24,280 nucleotides of DNA from JAIXWP01 sp044371755 (lineage in GTDB: Bacteria > Bacteroidota > Bacteroidia > Flavobacteriales_D > Sanyastnellaceae): assembly GCA_044371755.1 (NCBI GenBank), contig JBILSZ010000038.1, positions 1 to 24,280 of the forward strand. The letters are read 5' to 3'. Both the position numbers and the translations under genes were made by a program. Shown here piece by piece: positions 6,879-14,667 of the stretch (position 1 is its first letter; each line of letters opens with the position of its first letter). Below the pieces are notes generated by a model that had not been told where the DNA came from, ran no database searches, and saw nothing but the letters and a program-made list of their open reading frames with translations.

Positions 6879-9190
6879 TGAATACTATTCTTCCGATTAA
6901 ATCAGAGTTGATTAGATTCTACCCCGCATCAATTTTTCACACAATTGGTGTCTTGGATTGGGTGGAGGAAAAAAAAGTGGAAAAGCGTCTCCCTGAAATT
7001 CTTTTTGTTAGCTCATTTCCTCCTAGAGAATGCGGTATCGCCACCTATACCGATGATCTCATTCGTGCTTTGCAAAATCAGTTCGACGGCGCTTTTGAAT
7101 GTACTATTTGTGCTCTAGAAACAAATTCCGAAAGTTTTCAATATCAAAAGTCACCAAAGTATGTGCTCAATACAGAGCGCGAAAAGGATTATTTAAAAAC
7201 AGCTTTTTTGATCAACAGAGATCCTGACATTGATTTGGTAGTGGTACAACATGAATTTGGTTTTTATCACGAGCATGAGCGAGACTTTTATCAGTGGCTT
7301 GAAGCGATTGAAAAGCCTATCATGATCGTCTTTCATACCGTTCTGCCGAATCCGACTGTGGCGATGCGCAAGAAGGTGAATGTTATGTCATACTTGGTTT
7401 CCACGATTATGGTGATGACGCAAAGTGCGGCTGATATTCTGGTGAACGACTATGGTGTAAGTCGAGAACATATTGATATTATACCTCATGGCTCGCATTT
7501 AGTAGTTCCCATAGAAAAGACATCTTTAAAAAAGAAATATAACCTAAGAAATAAGAAAGTCTTAGCCACTTTTGGGCTTCTGAGCGCTGGCAAAGGAATC
7601 GAAACCACACTGCGGGCATTACCAGAGATTGCTCGGAGTTTTCCGGATGTGATGTTTTTAGTTTTAGGAAAAACGCATCCCACCATCATAAAACGCGAAG
7701 GAGAGAAATACCGCGAGCAACTAGAATCTTTGGTAAATGAGCTCAAGCTACAGGAGCACGTTGTATTTGTAAATGAGTATTTGCCATTGAATGAGCTTTT
7801 AGAATATTTACAGATATGCGATGTCTATTTGTTTACGACCGTTGATCCAATGCAGGCTGTGAGTGGTACTTTCTCTTATGCGGTGAGCGCTGGATGTCCT
7901 ATCGTATCTACAAGGATTCCTCATGCGGTAGAAGTCTTGAATGATTCAAATGGAATATTTATTGACTTTAATTCTCACGAACAGCTGGCACAAGCGGTCA
8001 TAGATTTATTGGGGGATACATATCGTTTAGAAGAGATGTCGGCAGCGAGTCTGCACCGTATGGCTTCCACTTCATGGCAGAATACCGCTATTAAACACGC
8101 TCTTCTTTTTCAAGATATCGCTTCAGCTTCCATTCAATTGAAGTATAAAATTCCTGAACTAAAATTGGATCATCTCGAAAGACTCACGGATGATTTCGGT
8201 ATGTTTCAGTTTGCGACAATTGCTAGGCCGGATATTGATTCAGGATATACACTGGATGATAATTCACGAGCGCTTATTGCCACATGTCAACACTTTGCTT
8301 TAAAGCCAAATGCAAAAGATTTACGACTCATTGAGATTTATCTTCAATTCATTGATCATTGTTTGGTTTCAGATGGAGTATTTTTAAATTATGTTTCGCA
8401 TTATCGAAAATTTTCTGGTCAAAATTATAATGAGAATATTGAAGACAGCACGGGACGAGCCATTTGGGCGCTCGGAGTGGTGTGTTCGATGAAAGGTGAA
8501 TTGCCTTTGGCCTTGTCCGCTCTTGCTGAAGAATTGCTCAAGGAGGCGATGGCAGCGGCAATCAATATCAATTCAACACGCTCCATGGCTTTTATGCTCA
8601 AAGGGTTGTACTTCGAAAACAATCCGAGTCATCACCATTACATTCTATTATTTGCTAATAGATTGCTGAAAATGTATCAGCATGAAAAGGAACCAGGTTG
8701 GAATTGGTTTGAGGGATATTTGACCTACGGCAATGCGGTGCTACCAGAGGCGATGTTATGCGCGTACCTCAGAACAGGAATATCGGGATACTTGCAGACG
8801 GCATTGGAAAGTTTTGATTTTTTGATTTCAAAAATTTTTATCAATGGTCGTTTGAAAATCATCTCCAACAATGGTTGGCATCAAAGAGGAGAGATGACCT
8901 CTACGTTCTTTGGTGGCGAACAGCCCATCGACGTGGCGTATACCATCTTGGCTTTAGAAGCATTCTATATGTCCAGCGAAATAACGGTTTACAAGGAATT
9001 GTCAATGATCGCATTCGAATGGTTTTTGGGAAACAATCATTTGAATCAAATGGTCTACAATCCAGCTACAGGCGGTTGCCAAGATGGAGTAGAAGAATAC
9101 AACGTCAACCTCAACCAGGGGGCTGAATCTACAGTGAGTTATTTATTAGCGCGACTATCTCTTCAGCGAATTATGAATCATACGATATAA
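6878..9190 (+). CDS. Two-domain protein: GT4-like glycosyltransferase plus C-terminal alpha/alpha-toroid-like domain
   Basis: A 770-residue fusion. After a divergent leader (residues 1-37), a GT-B glycosyltransferase of the GT4 group spans about 38-420. It shows ILFVSSFPPRECGIATYT at the N-lobe, and GLLSAGKGIETTLRALPEI plus a DVYLFTT segment in the C-lobe. The usual GT4 E-x7-E donor motif is replaced by a form reading AVSGTFSYAVSAGCP. From His432 a second domain begins with HLERLTDDFG. It contains SGYTLDDNSRALI, a later EDSTGRAIWALG, a WNWFEGYLTYGNAVLPEA stretch and a closing NQGAEST motif. These helical repeats resemble six-hairpin glycosidase or epimerase-like toroids. I recall similar GT4-toroid proteins beside GH130 genes in other phyla. 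The product is unknown; sugar transfer plus carbohydrate binding or processing is inferred. It ends exactly where the convergent glgB ends. Confidence 0.82.
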   Translation: MNTILPIKSELIRFYPASIFHTIGVLDWVEEKKVEKRLPEILFVSSFPPRECGIATYTDDLIRALQNQFDGAFECTICALETNSESFQYQKSPKYVLNTEREKDYLKTAFLINRDPDIDLVVVQHEFGFYHEHERDFYQWLEAIEKPIMIVFHTVLPNPTVAMRKKVNVMSYLVSTIMVMTQSAADILVNDYGVSREHIDIIPHGSHLVVPIEKTSLKKKYNLRNKKVLATFGLLSAGKGIETTLRALPEIARSFPDVMFLVLGKTHPTIIKREGEKYREQLESLVNELKLQEHVVFVNEYLPLNELLEYLQICDVYLFTTVDPMQAVSGTFSYAVSAGCPIVSTRIPHAVEVLNDSNGIFIDFNSHEQLAQAVIDLLGDTYRLEEMSAASLHRMASTSWQNTAIKHALLFQDIASASIQLKYKIPELKLDHLERLTDDFGMFQFATIARPDIDSGYTLDDNSRALIATCQHFALKPNAKDLRLIEIYLQFIDHCLVSDGVFLNYVSHYRKFSGQNYNENIEDSTGRAIWALGVVCSMKGELPLALSALAEELLKEAMAAAININSTRSMAFMLKGLYFENNPSHHHYILLFANRLLKMYQHEKEPGWNWFEGYLTYGNAVLPEAMLCAYLRTGISGYLQTALESFDFLISKIFINGRLKIISNNGWHQRGEMTSTFFGGEQPIDVAYTILALEAFYMSSEITVYKELSMIAFEWFLGNNHLNQMVYNPATGGCQDGVEEYNVNLNQGAESTVSYLLARLSLQRIMNHTI

Positions 9191-9198
9191 TTATCGTA
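9181..9198. repeat. Inverted repeat spanning the convergent stop codons
   Basis: TACGATA (9181-9187) and TATCGTA (9192-9198) form a 7-base-pair hairpin around a TAAT loop. It covers the TAA stop of the glycosyltransferase fusion (9188-9190) and the stop of glgB on the other strand (9191-9193). The stem is A/T-rich and lacks a long T run on either side, so it would be at most a weak terminator. Confidence 0.6.
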
Positions 9199-11128
9199 TT
9201 ACTACTCCGCCTAATGGTGGAAGATTAATTTCTGCTGAATAGGGTTGGTTTTGCCAAGGCGTTTTTTCCACTGCTATATGTCCATTGGAAGCATTGGTGC
9301 CTCCGAACTCAATATTGTCGGTGTTTAATATTTCTTTCCAAGCTTTGCTTTGAGGCAATCCGATGCGGTAGTTATTACGTGGCACCGGTGTCATATTCAT
9401 CGCGATGATCACACGCTCAGTTGGATCGTTGCCTTTGCGCATGAAGACAATTACACTATTAGCATGATCAGTATTGTCAATCCATTCAAATCCTGTTCCG
9501 TCAAAATTCTTTTCGTAAAGAGCTGGATTATTTTTATAAAGTCCATTGAGCGATTGAACCAAGCGCTGAATTCCCTTGTGTGGTGCGAATTCTAGAAGGT
9601 GCCAATCCAGACTTTGTTCGTGACTCCACTCAGCGGTTTGAGCAAACTCACATCCTTGGAATAACAGTTTCGTTCCGGGGTGGGTAAACATCCACAAATA
9701 AAGTAACCGCAGATTCGCAAAGCGCTGCCAATCGTCACCGGGCATTTTATAAATCAATGAATGTTTGCCATGAACGACTTCATCGTGCGAAAGGGGCAAC
9801 ATGAAATTTTCAGTGAATGCATACACCAAAGAAAATGTCAACTCATTCTGATGATATTGTCTATAATATGGATCGCGCTCGAAATAGCTCAAACTATCAT
9901 TCATCCAACCCATCATCCATTTCATTCCAAAGCCAAGTCCCCCGAGGTAAGTAGGCCTTGAAACGCCTGTCCAACTTGTACTTTCTTCTGCAATAGTTTG
10001 AATGGCTGGAAAATGACTGTATACAGCTTCATTGAGTTCTTTTAAGAAACTTACATTTTCTAGATTTTCCCTTCCACCAAACTCATTGGGTAGCCATTCG
10101 CCTTCTTTACGAGAATAGTCGAGGTACAGCATGCTCGCCACGGCGTCCACGCGCAGTCCATCAGCGTGGTAGTAGTCCAGCCAAAACATCGCATTGGATA
10201 TTAAGATTGAACGCACTTCATTTCTTCCTAAATTGAAAATATAACTTTTCCAATCTGGATGGAATCCCTTTCTTGGATCAGCATGCTCATACAAATGTGT
10301 TCCGTCAAACTCGTACAGACCATGCGCATCTCCGGGGAAGTGTGCAGGCACCCAATCGAGTATCACCCCAATACCCGCTTGGTGCAAAGCATCTACGAGG
10401 TACATAAAACCTTGAGGGTCGCCAAAACGAGAACTCGGTGCAAAATATCCTGTCAATTGATAGCCCCATGATCCGTCAAATGGGTGCTCCATTACTGGCA
10501 TGAATTCCACGTGTGTGAATCCCATTTCCTTGACATAAGGGACTAAGTTCTTTGCAATGTCTGAATAGCTTATGAATAATTCTGGTGTCTCTGGTGAGCG
10601 CATCCATGAAGCCAAATGCACTTCATAAACGCTCATTGGAGCTTTCAAACTATTTTGATGCTCGCGATTGTTCATCCACACTCCATCCTTCCATTTGTAT
10701 TCAAGATCCCAAGTGATACTTCCCGTTTTTGGACGCAATTCTGCATAACGTGCAAAGGGATCTGCTTTTTCTAACATGCGCCCATCATGAGCTTCGACAC
10801 TATACTTATACAATTCTCCTTGAAGAATGCCAGGAATAAATCCTTCCCAAATACCGCTGCTATCCCAACGCGGATAGAGATGATGAGCATTTTTATCCCA
10901 GAAATTAAAATTGCCAATGACACTGACAGACTTGGCATTGGGAGCCCACACAGAAAAGTAGGTTCCTTTTTTTCGTTTCACAATTTGAGCGTGTGCGCCA
11001 AAATGGTTGTAAAGCTTGTAGTGCTTACCAGCCTTAAACAAATCAATATCGAAGTCTGTAAACAAACTGTGCGATATAACGTTTGGGTTGGAAACAGTTT
11101 TCTTTTCTGTGCTTGCTTTTTTTGCCAT
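9191..11128 (-). CDS. glgB: 1,4-alpha-glucan branching enzyme (GH13)
   Basis: A 645-residue branching enzyme. A lysine-rich N-terminus leads to the LYNHFGAH region and a CBM48-like domain (about residues 45-135, FSVWAPNAKSVSVIGNFNFW). The GH13 barrel then gives VYEVHLASWMR, nucleophile Asp328 in GLRVDAVASMLY, acid/base Glu381 in IAEEST and Asp449 in LSHDEVVHGK. A C-terminal beta domain closes the protein. It cleaves alpha-1,4 chains and makes alpha-1,6 branches in the cytoplasm. The length corresponds to the short form without the extra N1 module of some GlgB proteins. It is the last gene of the GH31-glgE-maltokinase-glgB operon, starting 11 bases after the maltokinase stop, so it would branch the linear glucan produced by GlgE. 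Confidence 0.95.
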   Translation of the reverse strand: MAKKASTEKKTVSNPNVISHSLFTDFDIDLFKAGKHYKLYNHFGAHAQIVKRKKGTYFSVWAPNAKSVSVIGNFNFWDKNAHHLYPRWDSSGIWEGFIPGILQGELYKYSVEAHDGRMLEKADPFARYAELRPKTGSITWDLEYKWKDGVWMNNREHQNSLKAPMSVYEVHLASWMRSPETPELFISYSDIAKNLVPYVKEMGFTHVEFMPVMEHPFDGSWGYQLTGYFAPSSRFGDPQGFMYLVDALHQAGIGVILDWVPAHFPGDAHGLYEFDGTHLYEHADPRKGFHPDWKSYIFNLGRNEVRSILISNAMFWLDYYHADGLRVDAVASMLYLDYSRKEGEWLPNEFGGRENLENVSFLKELNEAVYSHFPAIQTIAEESTSWTGVSRPTYLGGLGFGMKWMMGWMNDSLSYFERDPYYRQYHQNELTFSLVYAFTENFMLPLSHDEVVHGKHSLIYKMPGDDWQRFANLRLLYLWMFTHPGTKLLFQGCEFAQTAEWSHEQSLDWHLLEFAPHKGIQRLVQSLNGLYKNNPALYEKNFDGTGFEWIDNTDHANSVIVFMRKGNDPTERVIIAMNMTPVPRNNYRIGLPQSKAWKEILNTDNIEFGGTNASNGHIAVEKTPWQNQPYSAEINLPPLGGVVIR

Positions 11129-11139
11129 GAGGAATGTAT

Positions 11140-12684
11140 TTATCCTTCGTATTTCTCTAATTCATTAATCACTTGCTCAATCCCTTTGAGCGGTATTTTC
11201 AGCCAATCAGGTCTTCCATTCAACTCATAGCCGATTTCATAAATCGCCTTTTCCAAGAGGTGAAGTAGGAACAAAAAGTTGATTTCAGCTTTACTCGCAT
11301 AAAGCTGATTGTCTTTGCCTATTGTTTCATAATAAGTGAGCCAAAAGGTATCGCTGATGAGGTTGTACCAGCGATCTGCGGCCTTCTGCAAGCGACGTGC
11401 ATCTGCGGTGGCTGTTTCTTGGCTGAAAAATAATTTGGCACTCACCGCGTAGTGAAATGAGCGTACGATGCCCGCTACATCTTTCATAGGCGAATGCTTT
11501 ATCTTTCTGTCGGCAATGCTACTCTCAGGTTCGCCTTCAAAATCGATGATAATATAATCACGATTGTGATAAAGTATTTGTCCTAAATGATAATCCCCGT
11601 GAATGCGCGTTCGCAACGATTTGAGAGGTTTCGTTTTTATTTGATCAAAAAACTGTAGAACCAATTTTCGTTTGCGCTTGAGCTTATCGGCCATACGCAA
11701 GGCTTCTTCGTCGAGTTTGTGTTTATTTTGTTCCAACAAATGAAGCCTTCCTTCTAGGAGAGTCACCAAATGATGATGAAGCCATTCGCGGTACTCAGGA
11801 CTGAATTTTTCTCTTTTAAAATCTTTTTGTTTTGTTTCTGTGAAAAGTGCCAAGTGCATTTCAGCGGTGCGTTTGGCAAGGAGTTCGACGTTTTCAAATA
11901 CAAATTCTTGAACACTAAAACTACCTTTTACAAAAGAAGATAAGAAGTCATTCAGTTCGTCTCCCGTGCTTACCCAACTATCTTTTTGTGCATCCACTCT
12001 ATTCATCATAAGGCCAAGGGTGACGGGCGCAATGCGCTTTCGCTCCCAAATCATACTACCAGCAAATGCAGGCACGTTTTGATACTGTCCTGTTTCGGTG
12101 AGAAACTTGAGCATTTCCACTTCCGGATTGGTATCCAAAAAGAGTTTGCGGTAAATCTTCATGAAGTATTTTTCATTGAAGATGATACTGCTATTGCTTT
12201 GGTCTACGCTTGGATTTCTTGAATTTTCGTAAAACTCACTTTGTTCAATTACTTGACCGCGGTCAAAATTGAATTCACCTAACGTGGATTTTATTTTTTG
12301 TCCTTTCAGAGTTGCTTCGAAAATAGCTTTTTGAAAACTGCTATCATAACAAGCGTCCACAAGGTATTGCATTCCCTCGCTATAGTGCATTTCTGCATAT
12401 ACAGGGCCATTCACTTCATTACTTAAAGCAAGCGGAATCATGTAGTACTCTGATTCATGATCGCTATAAACTGTTTCTACAATAAAAAAATAATAGCGAA
12501 TGCCATTTGCCTCAAAAGGAAGACAATGATCAGTATTAACACGTTCTATTTGATATGCTTTTCCACCAAACCAACGCGCCATTTTCATGACATCCGGAAG
12601 GCTTGTCAACAGGGCGTTTTGAGCTTCGTAATCAGATGCAAAGTTTTGCCAGCTTTCCGATGGGTGGATTTGAAGCGTTCTCAT
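11140..12684 (-). CDS. mak: Maltokinase (Mak/Pep2 family)
   Basis: A 514-residue kinase of the aminoglycoside-phosphotransferase-like fold. The N-terminal cap region (about residues 1-130) contains the WFGGKAYQIE stretch characteristic of maltokinases. Lys176 (YFMKIYRK) is the likely ATP-contacting lysine. The catalytic loop is RIHGDYHLGQ with Asp364, and the metal site is IDFEGEP with Asp381, followed by SPMKDVAGIVRSFHYA, all strongly maltokinase-like. It phosphorylates maltose with ATP to maltose 1-phosphate, the donor for GlgE. It is a stand-alone protein here, whereas in many bacteria it is fused to trehalose synthase; no TreS domain is present. It sits between glgE (10-base gap) and glgB (11-base gap). 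The pathway assignment is strong because GlgE is adjacent. Confidence 0.93.
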   Translation of the reverse strand: MRTLQIHPSESWQNFASDYEAQNALLTSLPDVMKMARWFGGKAYQIERVNTDHCLPFEANGIRYYFFIVETVYSDHESEYYMIPLALSNEVNGPVYAEMHYSEGMQYLVDACYDSSFQKAIFEATLKGQKIKSTLGEFNFDRGQVIEQSEFYENSRNPSVDQSNSSIIFNEKYFMKIYRKLFLDTNPEVEMLKFLTETGQYQNVPAFAGSMIWERKRIAPVTLGLMMNRVDAQKDSWVSTGDELNDFLSSFVKGSFSVQEFVFENVELLAKRTAEMHLALFTETKQKDFKREKFSPEYREWLHHHLVTLLEGRLHLLEQNKHKLDEEALRMADKLKRKRKLVLQFFDQIKTKPLKSLRTRIHGDYHLGQILYHNRDYIIIDFEGEPESSIADRKIKHSPMKDVAGIVRSFHYAVSAKLFFSQETATADARRLQKAADRWYNLISDTFWLTYYETIGKDNQLYASKAEINFLFLLHLLEKAIYEIGYELNGRPDWLKIPLKGIEQVINELEKYEG

Positions 12685-12694
12685 GTTACACGTA

Positions 12695-14665
12695 TTAATC
12701 TTCTATTCTGAATAAATGAAATGGCAATTTGTAAGGATCTAAATCCACAAAGTTTCTGCTTCCATTCCAAGTGTATTTTTCGCCAGTCAATAAATCATGC
12801 ACCACATAAGCTTGTCCTTCGTGTTTTCCTATAAGCGAGAGTGGTATGTGAATCTGTGTGCTTTGGCGATTATACGCATCGAGATTTGCAACGCAAATAA
12901 TCCTATTGTCTCCATACACCTTGACCCAGGCCATTATCTGGTCATGCTCGGTATGAATCGAAGTATAGTTGTTGGTAAATTGCATTGCTGCGTTTTCATT
13001 TCTGTATTTATTCACCAGTGCGATGACGTGCATCAACTTATTGCGGTGATTCCAATCCCAATGTCTGACCTCATATTTTTCACTATCCAAATATTCTTCT
13101 TTTCCTGGTAAAGCAGCATTCACCATCAATTCATACGATGGTCCGAAAATTCCGTAGTTGGAAGAAAGTGTGGCCGCTAGAAAATAGCGAAGAATAAACT
13201 GGGGCTCATGCCCACTTTGAGTGATATATGGATTGATGTCGTGAGTATTCGGCCAAAAATTCGGACGGAAATATTCCTTCATCGGTGTGGCTGTCAAATC
13301 GTGCATGTATTGCATTAATTCTGCTTTAGAATTACGCCAAGTAAAGTAAGTATAACTCTGATGAAATCCTTTTTTAGCAAGGTTTTCCATAATGCGCGGA
13401 CGCGTGAACGCCTCACTTAGGAAAATGACCTCAGGATATTTTTTCTCAATTTCTTGCATGCACCATCGCCAAAAGATAAAGCTTTTGGTATGTGGATTAT
13501 CGACGCGGAAAATTTTGACACCTTGCTCAATCCAATATTCAAGAACACTCTTGAGCTCGGCCCACATATTTTTCCAATCTTCATTTTCATAGTCAAGTGG
13601 AAGAACATCCTGATATTTCTTCGGAGGATTTTCTGCATATTGTACCGTACCATCTGGACGCCACTTGAACCATTGCGGATGCTCTTTCACATAAGGGTGA
13701 TCAGGACTACATTGAATTGCAAAGTCCATGGCAATCTCCAAATCCAACTCCGTCATTTTCTTAATCAATCGCTTTAAATCTGAAAGGGTTCCGAGTTCTG
13801 GAAGAATGGCTTTATGTCCGCCAAGTTCGCTGCCCGTCGCATATGGACAGCCAGGTTCTTCGGGCTTTGTATCTAAGGTGTTATTTTTTCCTTTTCTAAA
13901 TTGATATCCGATTGGATGAATAGGAGGGAAGTACACAATGTCAAATCCCATTTCTTTGATTCGCGGTAACAATGCTTCGCAATCTTTAAAGGTGCCGTGT
14001 TCTTTTCCGGCGGGAGCAGCACTCCTTGGGAAGAATGAATACCACGCGCTGAATCCAGCTCTTTTGCGATGCGCTACTACTTCAAGGATTTGGTCAAAGG
14101 AAGTAGGGAAAATTTCAAGAGGATAATGATGGAGAATTTCTTCGATTTCATGGCTGGCGGCTTTTTGAAAGCGATCTTCTCCCGTCAAAGAACCCAACGC
14201 TTTTTTGACGATAGCCTTTGCTTTGCCTTGCTTTCGTGCGATTTCGAATAAGAAGTTTTCGAGTATTTGTACTTGTACTTCTAGCTCTTTGGCATCTTGT
14301 TCTGTAAGTCTTTTTTTGTAAGAATGCATCCAAGATATCGGATGATCTATGAATCCGCGCACTGAGAATTCATAATATCCCATATCTTCTAATTGAAAAA
14401 AACCTTCGAAACGATCGTTTCCAATCGGTTTCATTACCGTTTCATTCCATTTGCGGCCGCCTTTTTTGCGATACATCAATATGGCTCTCACGTCGTCATG
14501 GCCATCTGTGAATACATCTGCTTGCACGGGTACCCATTCACCTTCGATGCGTTTTGCGGGGTACAAACCATTTTCAACAACCGGTGTTACATTTTCAATA
14601 ATCACACGGCTGCGGCCTAACTTATCAAATGGTTTTTGAATAGAAACGGTTTCCTTTTTTTTCAT
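12695..14665 (-). CDS. glgE: Alpha-1,4-glucan:maltose-1-phosphate maltosyltransferase
   Basis: A 656-residue GH13 subfamily 3 enzyme. It opens with RSRVIIENVTPVVENGLYPAKR, followed by a beta-sandwich N-domain (to about residue 110) and a helical insert (about 120-195). The barrel starts at FSAWYSFFPRSAAP. Catalytic residues are Asp389 in KIFRVDNPHTK (nucleophile), Glu418 in IFLSEAFTRP (acid/base) and Asp476 in NFWPNTHDI. These lie at nearly the same spacing as in characterised Streptomyces and Mycobacterium GlgE. It adds maltosyl units from maltose 1-phosphate to the non-reducing ends of alpha-1,4-glucans. The start is only two bases after the GH31 stop, so it is coupled to that gene. All core residues are intact, so it should be active. 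Confidence 0.95.
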   Translation of the reverse strand: MKKKETVSIQKPFDKLGRSRVIIENVTPVVENGLYPAKRIEGEWVPVQADVFTDGHDDVRAILMYRKKGGRKWNETVMKPIGNDRFEGFFQLEDMGYYEFSVRGFIDHPISWMHSYKKRLTEQDAKELEVQVQILENFLFEIARKQGKAKAIVKKALGSLTGEDRFQKAASHEIEEILHHYPLEIFPTSFDQILEVVAHRKRAGFSAWYSFFPRSAAPAGKEHGTFKDCEALLPRIKEMGFDIVYFPPIHPIGYQFRKGKNNTLDTKPEEPGCPYATGSELGGHKAILPELGTLSDLKRLIKKMTELDLEIAMDFAIQCSPDHPYVKEHPQWFKWRPDGTVQYAENPPKKYQDVLPLDYENEDWKNMWAELKSVLEYWIEQGVKIFRVDNPHTKSFIFWRWCMQEIEKKYPEVIFLSEAFTRPRIMENLAKKGFHQSYTYFTWRNSKAELMQYMHDLTATPMKEYFRPNFWPNTHDINPYITQSGHEPQFILRYFLAATLSSNYGIFGPSYELMVNAALPGKEEYLDSEKYEVRHWDWNHRNKLMHVIALVNKYRNENAAMQFTNNYTSIHTEHDQIMAWVKVYGDNRIICVANLDAYNRQSTQIHIPLSLIGKHEGQAYVVHDLLTGEKYTWNGSRNFVDLDPYKLPFHLFRIED

Positions 14666-14667
14666 GA

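Noticed and set aside
11140..12684. TreS-maltokinase fusion
   Set aside because: The protein has only the maltokinase cap and kinase regions; no GH13 trehalose synthase domain is present here or in neighbouring frames.
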